Source: Flavobacteriaceae bacterium EG-1 (GTDB taxonomy: Bacteria > Bacteroidota > Bacteroidia > Flavobacteriales > Flavobacteriaceae). Taken from it: 64,000 nt of DNA. This document shows, one piece after another, positions 27,856-38,881 of the stretch. Where the stretch lies: positions 62,001 through 126,000 of the forward strand of contig NZ_WJPK01000006.1 of the NCBI RefSeq assembly GCF_009649685.1, given 5' to 3'. Positions within the stretch are counted from its first letter, which is position 1. Every line of letters begins with the position of its first letter. Below the pieces are notes generated by a model, which saw only the letters and a list, made by a program, of their open reading frames with translations, was not told the DNA's origin and did not search any database. A program made the position numbers and the translations under genes.

Positions 27856-29607
27856 CTATTTATTGTTATTTAGAATTCTTGCTTGGCCAGCCCAATCATC
27901 ACGCTGTGCCCTTCCTGGGAATGATTCAGTAATAGAATCTAATAGATTATATTCCTTTTCAGTCATTCTACCAACTTGTGCAAATGTAAATATGCCAATT
28001 TGGTTTAGTGTTTTTTCCATCTGTGGGCCAATACCTTTAACTTTCTTCAAGTCATCAGCTGTTTCTTTGGTAGCATCAAATGTTCCAATAGAACTCAACA
28101 AATCAGACACTCCTGTTTTATCATCCTTCGCCGGTACTACCTCACCCATTAAAACATCATCAGTAATCAATTCAGATTTAGATTCAATCACTTTCCCACC
28201 TTTTTCAATTTGATATAATGGCTGACCAGCATCACGTAATTTTTTATATTTCTCACCAGAAGATTTCAATATTGATTTTACTTCTGCTTGTGCTATAACC
28301 GGGAACGTTCTAGAATACAATAAGAACAGCACAAAGAAGAAACCTATAGTGCCAATAAAGATTCCAATATCAACAAAAGTTGGCGAGAACATTGTCCATG
28401 AAGATGGTAGGTAATCTCTATGCAATGACGTTACAATAATTACAAAACGCTCAAACCACATACCTATGTTTACCACAATTGAAATAAAGAATGAGAACAT
28501 TATACTTGTTCGCAATTTCTTGAACCACATAAATTGAGGCGAAAATACGTTACAAGTCATCATTGACCAATATGCCCACCAGTAAGGTCCAGTTGCCCTA
28601 TTCAAGAATGCATATTGTTCATATTCCACACCTGAGTACCATGCCATAAACAACTCTGTAATATACGCACAACCGACAATGGATCCAGTTAACATTATTA
28701 CAATGTTCATTAATTCTATATGTTGCACGGTAATATAAGCCTCTAAACTACATACTTTGCGCATAATAATTAAAAGCGTATTCACCATCGCAAATCCCGA
28801 GAAAATCGCACCTGCAACAAAATATGGAGGGAATATGGTTGTATGCCATCCTGGTATTACCGATGTAGCAAAGTCAAATGATACAATTGTATGTACGGAA
28901 AGTACAAGTGGTGTTGCAAGACCAGCCAATACCAATGACACTTCTTCAAATCGCTGCCAATCTTTAGCACGACCTGTCCAACCAAAACTCAATAAACCGT
29001 ATATTTTCTTTTGGAACGGCTTAACTGCTCTATCACGTATCATCGCAAAATCAGGAAGTAATCCTGTCCACCAGAAAACTAACGAAACAGATAAATAAGT
29101 AGATATTGCAAATACATCCCACAGTAAAGGTGAGTTAAAGTTCACCCACAATGAACCGAATTGATTTGGTATAGGTAACACCCAATACCCTAACCATGGT
29201 CGACCCATATGTATTACAGGAAACAATCCAGCTTGAATTACAGAGAAGATGGTCATTGCTTCTGCCGAACGGTTAATAGCCATTCTCCATTTCTGTCTAA
29301 ACAAAAGTAGTACGGCAGAGATTAAGGTTCCGGCATGACCGATACCTACCCACCAAACAAAGTTGGTAATATCCCAGGCCCAACCAACTGTCTTATTCAG
29401 ACCCCATGTTCCTATACCTGTTGAAACTGTATAAACAATACATCCAACTCCCCATAGAAAAGCCACCAATGCAATGGAAAAAACTATCCACCAATGTTTG
29501 TTAGCCTTACCTTCTACTGGCCTTGATATATCTACAGATACATCATGGTAGCCCTTGTCTCCAAGAACTAGCGGTTTACGTATTGGTGCTTCGTAATGCG
29601 ACGCCAT
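27856..29607 (-). CDS. actC: Alternative complex III subunit ActC (NrfD family) with C-terminal HhH extension
   Basis: 583 residues. The first 450 or so form an NrfD/PsrC-like membrane domain of about ten helices that binds quinol. The last 130 residues are an unusual soluble tail: a linker (about 450-500), then a helix-hairpin-helix module (LKKVKGIGPQMEKTLNQIGI, about 520-540) ending in SFPGRAQRDDWAGQARIL. That module resembles the HhH unit found as a fusion on bacterial complex I subunit E and ribosomal L21 proteins. Its role here is unknown. It follows actB by 34 bp. Confidence 0.93.
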   Translation of the reverse strand: MASHYEAPIRKPLVLGDKGYHDVSVDISRPVEGKANKHWWIVFSIALVAFLWGVGCIVYTVSTGIGTWGLNKTVGWAWDITNFVWWVGIGHAGTLISAVLLLFRQKWRMAINRSAEAMTIFSVIQAGLFPVIHMGRPWLGYWVLPIPNQFGSLWVNFNSPLLWDVFAISTYLSVSLVFWWTGLLPDFAMIRDRAVKPFQKKIYGLLSFGWTGRAKDWQRFEEVSLVLAGLATPLVLSVHTIVSFDFATSVIPGWHTTIFPPYFVAGAIFSGFAMVNTLLIIMRKVCSLEAYITVQHIELMNIVIMLTGSIVGCAYITELFMAWYSGVEYEQYAFLNRATGPYWWAYWSMMTCNVFSPQFMWFKKLRTSIMFSFFISIVVNIGMWFERFVIIVTSLHRDYLPSSWTMFSPTFVDIGIFIGTIGFFFVLFLLYSRTFPVIAQAEVKSILKSSGEKYKKLRDAGQPLYQIEKGGKVIESKSELITDDVLMGEVVPAKDDKTGVSDLLSSIGTFDATKETADDLKKVKGIGPQMEKTLNQIGIFTFAQVGRMTEKEYNLLDSITESFPGRAQRDDWAGQARILNNNK

Positions 29608-29641
29608 AATTTAATTTATTATTACTATGCTTATTCTTTAA

Positions 29642-32600
29642 TTATGCTTCGTTTGTATTTCTCACTTTTACATGATAAAACACATTTGGTTTTGTTCCAA
29701 CATGTTCTAACAAGTGATACATACGGTCACTCTCTTTTAATTTAGACACTTCACTCTCATGGTCATTAACATCACCAAACACCATTGCCCCACTACTACA
29801 AGCAGCTGAACATGCCGTCTGGAACTCATCATCCTTCACTGGACGACCATCTCTCTTAGCATCAAGAATTGATTTCTGTGTCATTTGAATACACATAGAA
29901 CATTTCTCCATTACTCCCCTAGAACGAACGTTAACATCAGGATTAACAACCATTTTACCTAGGTCATTGTTCATATGATAATCAAACTCATCATTATTAT
30001 TATACAAGAACCAGTTAAATCTTCTTACTTTATACGGACAGTTATTAGCACAATATCTTGTACCAACACATCTATTATAGGCCATATGATTTTGACCTTG
30101 TCTACTATGTGATGTAGCAGCAACCGGACAAACAGTTTCACAAGGAGCATGATTACAATGTTGACACATTACTGGTTGAAAAGCAACCTGAGGATTAGCA
30201 GTTGGATGTTCTAATTCACCAAACCCTCCTAAAGAACCTTTATCACCTGAAAGACCATCAAACTCTTCTTTTTTGATATTATCTTCTTCAAAAGTCTCTT
30301 CGGAAGAGTAATATCTATCAATACGCAACCAGTGCATATCTCTAGATTTTCGAACCTCTTCTTTTCCAACAACAGGAACATTATTCTCAGCATGACATGC
30401 AATAACACAGGCACCACATCCAGTACACGCATTTAAGTCTATTGAAAGATTAAAATGATGCCCGATAGAACGATCAAAACTATCCCATAAATCTACACTT
30501 GTAGCCGGAACTTCATTATGATCCAAAGAAACTTGAGGAACATGATTCCATTCTGCATGATCTTTAGTATTAAATATCTCTAAGGTTGTTTCCTTAATAA
30601 TATCACCACGCCCCATAAGTGTATTATGCAATTGCACACATGCAAACTCATGATTACCGGCAGCTTTTTCAATCGTTACTGATTGAACATTTTTTAAATC
30701 TTGATACAGCGGATACGCATTAACACCAGTTTGCATTTCTGATTTTAACCCTACCTTTTTTCCATACCCAAACGAAAGACCAACTGAACCTGCAGCCTGA
30801 CCTGGTTGAATAATCACTGGTACATTATTTACTGAAACACCATTTACGGTTAACTTAGCATAACTACCATCTAAACCACCATTCGCAACATTTTCATTTA
30901 CGAATCCTAATTTAGCTGCATCAGCCTTAGAAACAGTAACATAATTATCCCAAGAAACCCTAGTTATTGGATCAGGAAACTCTTGCAACCATGGATTACC
31001 AGCTTGCTGTCCATCCCCCATACCAGTTTTAGTATACAACTGCAACTCCATTCCAGCCATGTTCGCACTTGCCAAACTTTGAACTGCAGCAGCAATAGAG
31101 ACAGAAGCAACCTCTTCTTCACCTTCTAAACCTTCAACTCCAACTTCTTTATCAGTCGTAGTTACAATTGAAATAACTGGATCACCTTCATCACTTGTAA
31201 TTTCACTTATAGCATCAGCAGGAACAAAAACTCCGGCTTGTAATGCTCTACCCCAATCACTACCTGCTAAAACAGAAGCACTCCAAGTTTCTTTTATAAA
31301 ATCGTAATAACTTTTATCGCTACCCATCCAGTTTAAAAGTGCAGCCTGAAATTGTCTTGTATCAAACAATTCAGTAATTGTAGGCTGCATTAAACTATAA
31401 TGTCCTTTTTTTAATTGAGCATCACCCCAAGATTCTAAATAATGATTAGATGCCGCTGTATATTGAGTAACTTCTGTCGTTTCATTCCAATTTGTTGAAA
31501 ACACTACAGAAAGATCAACATTACCAAGACCATCTTTAAAGTCTGCTGCATTTGGCAATGTATACATTGGATTAACACCATCCATAATTAAAGCACCAAC
31601 ACTTCCTGACTTCATAGAAGAAATCAGCTCACTTAAAGCTGCACTATTTCCCTGCCGAGTATATCTAGGTGATTTTGCATCAAATGCTTTACTACCTAAC
31701 ATCTCATTTATAGCAAGAACAACCGTCTGCACATTAACATCATCAATTCCCGAAACCACAACAGAGCCACTCATATCCTTGCGAATAAGTTGTGCCGTAC
31801 TCTCAATTGCTTTTTCAACATTTTCAGGCAATTCACCTCCTGCTGAAGTCCCATTTAATTTAGCATATAACTTCGCTAAAGCAATCATCTGTTGCGAAGG
31901 CGTCAAAGGAACTCGCTTATCAGCATTAGCACCTGCCAAAGACATATTAGCCTCAAACTGCACATGCTTTGACATCTTTCCGTTCTTAGGCACTCGACCT
32001 TTTGAATATCCAGCATCATAACCTCCACCTTGCCAATCACCCAAAATATCTGCTCCAAACGAAACAATTACATTCGCTTTTGAAAAATCATAATCCGCTA
32101 AAGCACGCTCACCATATTTAGCTTCGAATGCAGAAAGTGCTGCATCTTCCGAAACCGCATCATAAGTCACGTGATTAACATTCCCAAAAACTGCCTTAAA
32201 TTCAGAAATCAATCTAGTTGTAGAAGGACTTGCATAAGTTTGAGTTAACAATGCAATTTGTTTTCCAGAATTCTTCAACGACCCTAATTTAGCCTTTACA
32301 GCCGCATCAAGTGTAGACCATTCTGTAGGCTCACCATTAGTCACAGGCCCCTGTAACCTTTTACTATCATATAAAGACAAAACTGAAGCTTGCACTCGAG
32401 CATTACCCGAGCCAGCAACTCTTGCTTCATTATTATTTTCAATTTTAATTGGCCTTCCCTCTCTTGTCTTAACCAAAATGCTAGCAAAATCAAACCCGTC
32501 AGCTATCGTAGTCGCATAATAATTAGCCACTCCTGGAACTATGTTTTCCGGCTGAACAACATAAGGAATTGATTTAATAACTGGCCCCTCACAGGCAGCT

Positions 32601-32803
32601 AAGGACGCTGCTGCAGTACTGAAACCAACATATTTCAAAAAATCACGTCTGTTAGTTGAAGTTTCTGACAAAGTTTCTTTGTCTCCCAAAAACTCATCAA
32701 CAGGTATTTCTTGAACAAATTCGTTCTGTTTTAGCGTCTCAACAATGGAATCGTTCGGATTTAATTCCGCTTCGTTTTTCCAATATTTTTTGTTTGATGC
32801 CAT
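29642..32803 (-). CDS. actB: Alternative complex III iron-sulfur protein ActB
   Basis: A 1053-residue fusion of a molybdopterin-oxidoreductase-like domain that in this family lacks the cofactor (about 80-740) and a ferredoxin-like domain with four Cys clusters (CTGCGACVIACH, CQHCNHAPCETVCP, CVGTRYCANNCPY, then CSMCIQ with CSAACSSGA; about 780-1010). A twin-arginine motif (TNRRDFLKYVG, near 50-60) with a following hydrophobic stretch and Cys suggests Tat export as a lipoprotein. It moves electrons from quinol towards the cytochrome subunits. It follows actA by 34 bp. Confidence 0.95.
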   Translation of the reverse strand: MASNKKYWKNEAELNPNDSIVETLKQNEFVQEIPVDEFLGDKETLSETSTNRRDFLKYVGFSTAAASLAACEGPVIKSIPYVVQPENIVPGVANYYATTIADGFDFASILVKTREGRPIKIENNNEARVAGSGNARVQASVLSLYDSKRLQGPVTNGEPTEWSTLDAAVKAKLGSLKNSGKQIALLTQTYASPSTTRLISEFKAVFGNVNHVTYDAVSEDAALSAFEAKYGERALADYDFSKANVIVSFGADILGDWQGGGYDAGYSKGRVPKNGKMSKHVQFEANMSLAGANADKRVPLTPSQQMIALAKLYAKLNGTSAGGELPENVEKAIESTAQLIRKDMSGSVVVSGIDDVNVQTVVLAINEMLGSKAFDAKSPRYTRQGNSAALSELISSMKSGSVGALIMDGVNPMYTLPNAADFKDGLGNVDLSVVFSTNWNETTEVTQYTAASNHYLESWGDAQLKKGHYSLMQPTITELFDTRQFQAALLNWMGSDKSYYDFIKETWSASVLAGSDWGRALQAGVFVPADAISEITSDEGDPVISIVTTTDKEVGVEGLEGEEEVASVSIAAAVQSLASANMAGMELQLYTKTGMGDGQQAGNPWLQEFPDPITRVSWDNYVTVSKADAAKLGFVNENVANGGLDGSYAKLTVNGVSVNNVPVIIQPGQAAGSVGLSFGYGKKVGLKSEMQTGVNAYPLYQDLKNVQSVTIEKAAGNHEFACVQLHNTLMGRGDIIKETTLEIFNTKDHAEWNHVPQVSLDHNEVPATSVDLWDSFDRSIGHHFNLSIDLNACTGCGACVIACHAENNVPVVGKEEVRKSRDMHWLRIDRYYSSEETFEEDNIKKEEFDGLSGDKGSLGGFGELEHPTANPQVAFQPVMCQHCNHAPCETVCPVAATSHSRQGQNHMAYNRCVGTRYCANNCPYKVRRFNWFLYNNNDEFDYHMNNDLGKMVVNPDVNVRSRGVMEKCSMCIQMTQKSILDAKRDGRPVKDDEFQTACSAACSSGAMVFGDVNDHESEVSKLKESDRMYHLLEHVGTKPNVFYHVKVRNTNEA

Positions 32804-32837
32804 ACTTAATATCTGTAATTAGCTACTTAATTCTTGT

Positions 32838-34175
32838 TTAATAATGACACTTTCCACATTCCAAACCACCCATTTGTGCAGCAGTCAATTTCTCAACTCC
32901 ATACTTTTTCGAAAGCTCTTCATGAATTTTAGCGTAATAATCATTACCCTCAACCTTAACATTCGTTTCTCGGTGACAATTAATGCACCACCCCATAGTT
33001 AAAGGAGAAAATTGTTCAACAATTTCCATCTCCTCAATAGGACCATGACATGTTTGACACTCAACACCTGCAACAGTTACGTGCTGTGAATGATTGAAAT
33101 ATGCAAAATCTGGTAAATTATGAACTCGCACCCATTTAACCGGCTTACTTTCACCTGTATACTTTTGGTTATCCTCATCCCAACCTACAGCTTTATAAAG
33201 CTCTTTAATCTGCGCTGTATAAAATTCATTGGTATAACCATTTGCCAAATCATCTTTACTAGGTCCTTCCGGATTGCCCTTGTATTCATAAATAGACTTA
33301 TGACAATTCATGCAAACATTCAATGAAGGTATACCTGATGTTTTAGAAACCCTAGCCGAAGAATGACAATATTTACACTCTATTTTATTATCACCAGCAT
33401 GAATTTTATGGGAAAAATGAATAGGCTGTATAGGAGCATAACCTTGATCCACACCTACTTGCATAAAATAACCATATGCAAAATACGCTCCAGATAACAA
33501 CAACAAAATAACACTAACAAGAACTAAAAATTGATTTTTTACAAAAGCCTTCCACAACGGTAATCGTTTTGCTTTCTCCTCAACCAATTCAACTCCATTA
33601 GCAACTGCAATACGTTGCAACGTTTTATTCACCAAGAGAAGCATAACCACTAGCAATCCAAAAACCAGAGCCAACGCACCCAATATCACCTCATTTGAAA
33701 TACCACCAGTACCACCTTGAGACACAACCTCACCACTAGCACCTGAAGCTGCTGGCACAGGAGTAGCCGGCTCAGCATCTGTATACGCCAAAATATGATC
33801 TATATCCTCATTACTTAAGGTTGGAAAGGCCGTCATAGCCGCCTGATTAAACTCAGCATACACCTTATTTGCATAAGCATCTCCTGAGGAAATCATTCCA
33901 GGACTATTCTTAATCCAAGAGTACAACCACTCTTTATCTAATCCTTCATCTTCCGCTAATCGAGCTGTTACCTTAGCCAATGCAGGACCGGTCATTTTTC
34001 TATCCAAAGCGTGACAAGCAGCACAATTTTGATTAAATAATTGCTTTCCCTTCACAGCATCACCACCCGAAACACCCTCTTCTTGAGCAAACAGCGACAA
34101 AGAAAAAAGTAGGAAAATTACTGCACTAATACTGAAAACTCTAGAAAACTGATTTCGGTAATGAACCTTTTTCAT
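32838..34175 (-). CDS. actA: Alternative complex III cytochrome ActA with extra N-terminal monohaem domain
   Basis: 445 residues from the preferred ATG at 34175. Translation from the further upstream ATG (34226) adds 17 residues before the signal-like segment and is unlikely. Order: signal anchor (about 12-30), a monohaem cytochrome c domain (CAACH 51-55, probable Met ligand near 114), two membrane helices (about 162-184 and 214-238), then five haem motifs (CKYCH 267-271, CMNCH 288-292, CQTCH 373-377, CINCH 397-401, CGKCH 440-444). The last five are the standard pentahaem ActA. The sixth haem domain could pass electrons to the oxidase, whose subunit II has no haem (inference). It is the first gene of the respiratory operon. 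Confidence 0.92.
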   Translation of the reverse strand: MKKVHYRNQFSRVFSISAVIFLLFSLSLFAQEEGVSGGDAVKGKQLFNQNCAACHALDRKMTGPALAKVTARLAEDEGLDKEWLYSWIKNSPGMISSGDAYANKVYAEFNQAAMTAFPTLSNEDIDHILAYTDAEPATPVPAASGASGEVVSQGGTGGISNEVILGALALVFGLLVVMLLLVNKTLQRIAVANGVELVEEKAKRLPLWKAFVKNQFLVLVSVILLLLSGAYFAYGYFMQVGVDQGYAPIQPIHFSHKIHAGDNKIECKYCHSSARVSKTSGIPSLNVCMNCHKSIYEYKGNPEGPSKDDLANGYTNEFYTAQIKELYKAVGWDEDNQKYTGESKPVKWVRVHNLPDFAYFNHSQHVTVAGVECQTCHGPIEEMEIVEQFSPLTMGWCINCHRETNVKVEGNDYYAKIHEELSKKYGVEKLTAAQMGGLECGKCHY

Positions 34176-34267
34176 ATTAATTAAATTGCTTTCGGAATCT
34201 TGGCATGATATTTTCGTTAAGTACATTCTTTGGAGCTTAGTTTAAATATCTACCCTTAAATTGAAGG

Positions 34268-34275
34268 CAAAAATA
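34268..34275 (-). promoter_or_regulatory. Candidate -7 element for the act-cox operon
   Basis: The minus strand reads TATTTTTG, an exact TAnnTTTG match, about 90 bp before the preferred actA start. No clear -33 TTTG lies at the usual distance. It is the best promoter candidate in the 240-bp gap shared with the divergent SPOR gene. Confidence 0.4.
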
Positions 34276-34374
34276 CAACATAGACTTTATTTTGAAAATG
34301 TTAAGTTATTTATAATTTATAATTTATAATTATTCTAAATAGTAGATAATTATAGGGAATAAAACTGAAAAAAT

Positions 34375-34382
34375 TACCTTTG
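34375..34382 (+). promoter_or_regulatory. Candidate -7 element for the SPOR protein gene
   Basis: TACCTTTG matches TAnnTTTG exactly and lies 33 bp before the ATG at 34416. No -33 box is obvious. Confidence 0.45.
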
Positions 34383-34415
34383 TTCAAGCAATTAAAAATC
34401 AACATCATAGCTTAA

Positions 34416-34787
34416 ATGAAAACATTTATATATACCATAATCCTAATAAGTTCTTTAAATTTTGCTCATGCGCAATCAGGTAAAATTAATATTATTCAAG
34501 ATCAAAAATTAGATAAATTACTTGAGCAGTACAAAACTGCCAATGCTAGTTCTGAATATTATCGAATACAAGTAGGTTTTGGCTCTCATGCAAAAGCAAC
34601 CCGTATTAAGTCTGAAGTAGAAGTAGATTTTCCTAACCTATATTCAAAAATTGATTTTGACTCGCCAACATACAGAGTTCGTGTTGGTCGATTTAAAAAC
34701 AAACTCGATGCTGAACGCAAATTCATCGAGGTTAGAGCAAAGTATCCGGATGCGATGTTATTAAAACCAAAAAAATCGTCTAAATAA
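34416..34787 (+). CDS. Exported SPOR domain protein
   Basis: A 123-residue protein with a signal peptide (cleavage near FAHAQ, residue 20) and one SPOR domain (about 48-118: YYRIQVGFGSHAKATRIKSE ... YRVRVGRFKNKLDAERKF). SPOR domains bind denuded septal peptidoglycan, so it is probably periplasmic and may act at cell division. The domain almost fills the mature protein. It is divergent from the act-cox operon and convergent with infB. Its stop codon lies in the loop of the terminator hairpin. Confidence 0.85.
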   Translation: MKTFIYTIILISSLNFAHAQSGKINIIQDQKLDKLLEQYKTANASSEYYRIQVGFGSHAKATRIKSEVEVDFPNLYSKIDFDSPTYRVRVGRFKNKLDAERKFIEVRAKYPDAMLLKPKKSSK

Positions 34788-34803
34788 GACGATTTTTTTT
34801 TTA
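34771..34803 (+). terminator. Bidirectional intrinsic terminator between SPOR gene and infB
   Basis: AAAAATCGTC (34771-34780) pairs perfectly with GACGATTTTT (34788-34797) around a 7-nt loop, followed by further T. The loop holds the SPOR stop codon. The A run on the other side lets it serve infB, ending at 34828, as well. Confidence 0.85.
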
Positions 34804-34827
34804 CAATTTAAAAGTGTATTCCTTTTA

Positions 34828-37596
34828 TTATTTCAATTTCTTTTTTACTGCAACTTCTTGGAAACACTCAACAATATCTCCTTCTTTAATATCATTGTAG
34901 TTTTTAATTTGCAAACCACAATCATATCCTTTAGCAACCTCTTTAACATCATCTTTAAATCGCTTCAAGGATGCTAATTCACCCGTGTAAACCACAACAC
35001 CGTCACGAATTAAACGAATTCCACCGCTTCTATATATTTTTCCAGAAGTAACCATACAACCAGCAATAGTTCCTACTTTTGAAATTTTGAAGGTTTCACG
35101 AATTTCCGCATTACCCGTAATTTCTTCTTTAATTTCAGGAGATAGCATTCCTTCCATTGCATCTTTCAAATCATTTATGGCATCATAAATAATTGAATAC
35201 ATTCTAATATCAATTTCTTCTTTATCAGCAATGTCTCGTGCATTACCCATTGGCCTTACGTTAAAACCAATAACAATAGCGTCGGATGCTGATGCTAATA
35301 AAACATCAGACTCCGTAATAGCACCTACACCTTTATGTATGATATTTACCTGTATCTCCGCAGTTGATAATTTTTGGAATGAATCTGTTAATGCCTCAAC
35401 CGACCCATCAACATCACCTTTCAAAATAATATTAAGTTCTTTAAAGTCACCTAATGCTATTCTACGTCCTATTTCATCTAGCGTTATATGACGTTGTGTA
35501 CGAACAGATTGTTCTCGTTGTAATTGAGAACGTTTTGTTGCTATTTGTTTTGCCTCTCTTTCATCATCCATTACATTAAAACGATCACCTGCCTGAGGAG
35601 CACCATCTAAACCTAATATTGATATAGGAGTTGCAGGGCCCGCTGCCTGAACTTCATGACCTCGTTCATCCTGCATAGCTTTAACTTTACCACTATGTGT
35701 ACCAGCCAAAACATAATCACCAATTTTCAAAGTTCCATTTTGAACCAAAATCGTAGAAACATAACCACGACCTTTATCTAAAAATGCTTCAACAACCGTT
35801 CCTGATGACATTCTATCAGGATTGGCTTTCAGCTCTAACAATTCTGCTTCTAAAAGAACTTTTTCCAAAAGCTCCTTAACACCATCTCCTGTTTTAGCTG
35901 AAATATCATGAGACTGAATTTTACCTCCCCAATCTTCAACTAAAAGATTCATCTGAGCTAATCCCTCTTTAATCTTATCAGGATTTGCCGCTGGTCTATC
36001 AATTTTATTAATAGCAAAAACAATTGGCACACCCGCAGCTTGCGCATGGCTAATAGCTTCTTTTGTTTGAGGCATAATATCATCATCTGCAGCAATTACA
36101 ATAACAGCAATATCAGTTACCTGCGCACCTCTTGCACGCATTGCAGTAAAGGCTTCGTGACCAGGAGTATCTAAAAATGTTATCTTTTGACCGCCTTCTA
36201 ATTGCACACCATAAGCACCAATATGTTGTGTAATACCGCCACTTTCTCCAGCAATAACATTTGCTTCACGAATATAATCTAGTAAAGAAGTTTTACCGTG
36301 ATCCACGTGACCCATTACCGTAACAATAGGAGCTCGCGGTTTCAAATCTTCTTCCGCATCAACTTCCTCTATTATAGACTCTTCAATATCTGATGTTACA
36401 AATTCAACTTCGTAGCCAAATTCTTCAGCAACTATAGACAGTGTTTCCGCATCTAATCTTTGGTTCATGGTAACCATAATACCCAAAGACATACACGCAG
36501 AAATAATCTGAGTTGTAGATACATCCATCATTGTAGCAACCTCACTTGCGGTAACAAATTCAGTTACTTTTAATATTTTGCTTTCTAATTCTTGTTGTTC
36601 TAAATCTTTCTCTGTCTGCTCACGATGTTGATCTCGCTTGCTTCTTCTATATTTAGCACCTTTACCCTTCTTAGATTTTCCTTGAAGTTTCTCTAGCGTT
36701 TCACGTACTTGTTTTTGTACATCCTCCTCAGTTGGCTCTACTTTTGGAGCGCTAAAACGCTTATTCCCAGAGGCAGCCTTCCGTGCTGCAAAAGAATTAT
36801 CTTTTCTTCCACCACCACCGGTATTACTAACAATACGTCTTCTTCGTTTTTTACGGTCGTTATTATCAGTTGATTTAGGTGCTGGTTTTTTCTTCTCAGG
36901 TTTTTTAAACTGATCTAAATTAATTTTATCTCCTGTTATCTTTGGACCTGATAATTTTTTATACTGAGTTTTAATTTTCTCAGCATTTCTAGGATCAACT
37001 TCAGCTGGAGTTTCTGGCTTAGCCTCTTCCTTTATTTCTTCTTTTTTAGGCTTAGCTTCTACAACTTCCTTCTTTACTTCTGGCGTCTCAATCTTTTGGG
37101 CCACAATTTTTGGACCTTTTAATTTTGGCGCTTCTATTTTAACCTCCTCAATCTTAACCTTCTCAACAGGTTTAGGAGTCTCAACTACTGGCTCCTCAAC
37201 TTTTTCTGGCTCAGACTTCTTTGTCTTTTTTCCATCAAGGTCAATTTTACCTACGGTCTTCGGACCAGACAACTCCACCTTTGCCTTAACCACTTCATTA
37301 GAAGAAGATTTTCTTTCTCTAGCTACTCTTCGTTCTTCTTGCTCTTGTTCCGCACGTACACGAATAGCTTCTTTTTCTTTACGCTTTTCTTCACCGACCT
37401 CTTTAGACGCAACTTTCTTGCTCATATCGGTCTGAAACTCATCTTGGAGCACTTGATATATCTCATTGGAAATTTTTGTGGTAGGCCTTGCCTCCACATC
37501 ATGACCTTTTGAGGCTAAATAATCAACCGCACGGTCCAATGAAATATTAAGCTCCCTAAGGACCTTATTAAGTCTTATCGTTGCATTTCCTGCCAT
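34828..37596 (-). CDS. infB: Translation initiation factor IF-2
   Basis: A 922-residue GTPase that brings initiator tRNA to the 30S subunit. The N-terminal 420 residues hold a short IF2_N-like helix bundle ([20 protein letters not shown] near 6-25) and a long charged Lys/Glu linker. The G domain has GHVDHGKTS (G1), DTPGHEA (G3) and NKID (G4). Domains II to IV follow, with the fMet-tRNA-binding C-domain at the end. It lies 40 bp after nusA in the standard rimP-nusA-infB order. Confidence 0.97.
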   Translation of the reverse strand: MAGNATIRLNKVLRELNISLDRAVDYLASKGHDVEARPTTKISNEIYQVLQDEFQTDMSKKVASKEVGEEKRKEKEAIRVRAEQEQEERRVARERKSSSNEVVKAKVELSGPKTVGKIDLDGKKTKKSEPEKVEEPVVETPKPVEKVKIEEVKIEAPKLKGPKIVAQKIETPEVKKEVVEAKPKKEEIKEEAKPETPAEVDPRNAEKIKTQYKKLSGPKITGDKINLDQFKKPEKKKPAPKSTDNNDRKKRRRRIVSNTGGGGRKDNSFAARKAASGNKRFSAPKVEPTEEDVQKQVRETLEKLQGKSKKGKGAKYRRSKRDQHREQTEKDLEQQELESKILKVTEFVTASEVATMMDVSTTQIISACMSLGIMVTMNQRLDAETLSIVAEEFGYEVEFVTSDIEESIIEEVDAEEDLKPRAPIVTVMGHVDHGKTSLLDYIREANVIAGESGGITQHIGAYGVQLEGGQKITFLDTPGHEAFTAMRARGAQVTDIAVIVIAADDDIMPQTKEAISHAQAAGVPIVFAINKIDRPAANPDKIKEGLAQMNLLVEDWGGKIQSHDISAKTGDGVKELLEKVLLEAELLELKANPDRMSSGTVVEAFLDKGRGYVSTILVQNGTLKIGDYVLAGTHSGKVKAMQDERGHEVQAAGPATPISILGLDGAPQAGDRFNVMDDEREAKQIATKRSQLQREQSVRTQRHITLDEIGRRIALGDFKELNIILKGDVDGSVEALTDSFQKLSTAEIQVNIIHKGVGAITESDVLLASASDAIVIGFNVRPMGNARDIADKEEIDIRMYSIIYDAINDLKDAMEGMLSPEIKEEITGNAEIRETFKISKVGTIAGCMVTSGKIYRSGGIRLIRDGVVVYTGELASLKRFKDDVKEVAKGYDCGLQIKNYNDIKEGDIVECFQEVAVKKKLK

Positions 37597-37636
37597 AAAT
37601 GATATTACTTTTCTGCAATTTTTCGCTAATATATAG

Positions 37637-38869
37637 CTATTCTTCCAATTCTTCTTTTAGTATTCTTACAACTTCTGAAATTGTCTCTTCTTCCAAATCA
37701 GTACGTTTTACCAAATCTGCCACATCTTGTTCTAAAACACTTCTAGCGGTATCCATTCCAATTTTCTTGAATTCTTCAATAATCCAAGCATCAATTTCAT
37801 CAGAAAACTCTGCCAATTCTACATCCTCTTCAACACCTTCTCTAAACACATCTATCTCATAACCAGTTAATTTACCAGCAAGCCGAATATTGTGCCCTCC
37901 TCTACCTATTGCCTTAGAAACTTCTTCTGGTTTTAAATAAACTTGAGCTGTCATCTTCTCATCGTTCAACTTCACAGAGGATACTCTTGCCGGGCTTAAA
38001 GCTCTTGTCACTAACAACTGAGGATTACTTGTCCAGTTTATAACATCGATATTTTCATTTCCTAATTCACGAACTATTCCATGAATACGAGAACCTTTCA
38101 TTCCAACACAAGCACCCACCGGATCGATGCGATCGTCATAAGAATCAACCGCAACTTTTGCTTTTTCACCAGGTATACGAACTGCTTTTTTTATTGTAAT
38201 TAAACCATCAAACACTTCTGGTATTTCCTGAAAAAACAACTGCTCTAAAAATTTAGGAGATGCTCTTGACATAATAATTGAAGGCTTACTACCCTTTAAT
38301 TCAACACTTTCAATTATTCCTCTAACATTGTCGCCCTTTCTAAAAAAGTCTGAAGGTATCTGTCTATCCTTAGGTAGGATAATTTCATTTCCTTCATCAT
38401 CTAATAAAATGATAGCTTTATGTCTAATGTGATGCACTTCGGCAGTATAAATCTCCCCTTCTAAATCCTTGAACTGCTTATAAATAGTAGTATTATCGTG
38501 TTCGTGAATTTTTGAAATTAAATTTTGACGCAACGCTAATATAGCTCTTCTACCTAAGTCTATTAATTTAACTTCTTCAGAAACATCCTCGCCAACTTCA
38601 AAATCGGGCTCAATTTTTTGTGCCTCAGCTAAAGAAATTTCTTCATTAGGATCTTCAACTTCACCATTTTCTACTACAATTCTATTTCTCCAAATCTCTA
38701 AATCTCCCTTATCTGGATTAATAATGATATCAAAATTGTCATCAGAACCAAACTTACGCTTAAGGGCTCCTCTAAAGACTTCCTCCAAAATAGCCATTAA
38801 CGTTACTCTATCAATGAATTTATCATCTTTGAATTCGGAGAACGATTCAATCAATGCAATATTTTCCAT
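37637..38869 (-). CDS. nusA: Transcription termination/antitermination factor NusA
   Basis: 410 residues: the N-terminal RNA polymerase-binding domain (about 1-130), an S1 domain (about 135-200), then KH1 and KH2 ([18 protein letters not shown] near 277-295; [20 protein letters not shown] near 344-363). The C-terminal acidic repeats of E. coli NusA are absent, as usual in Bacteroidetes. It modulates pausing and termination. It lies 12 bp after rimP. Confidence 0.96.
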   Translation of the reverse strand: MENIALIESFSEFKDDKFIDRVTLMAILEEVFRGALKRKFGSDDNFDIIINPDKGDLEIWRNRIVVENGEVEDPNEEISLAEAQKIEPDFEVGEDVSEEVKLIDLGRRAILALRQNLISKIHEHDNTTIYKQFKDLEGEIYTAEVHHIRHKAIILLDDEGNEIILPKDRQIPSDFFRKGDNVRGIIESVELKGSKPSIIMSRASPKFLEQLFFQEIPEVFDGLITIKKAVRIPGEKAKVAVDSYDDRIDPVGACVGMKGSRIHGIVRELGNENIDVINWTSNPQLLVTRALSPARVSSVKLNDEKMTAQVYLKPEEVSKAIGRGGHNIRLAGKLTGYEIDVFREGVEEDVELAEFSDEIDAWIIEEFKKIGMDTARSVLEQDVADLVKRTDLEEETISEVVRILKEELEE

Positions 38870-38881
38870 CAGTAATTACAA

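Noticed and set aside
34176-34226. Upstream 17-codon extension of ActA starting MYLTKISCQ
   Set aside because: The extra residues precede an otherwise complete signal segment and the ATG at 34175 gives a normal start.
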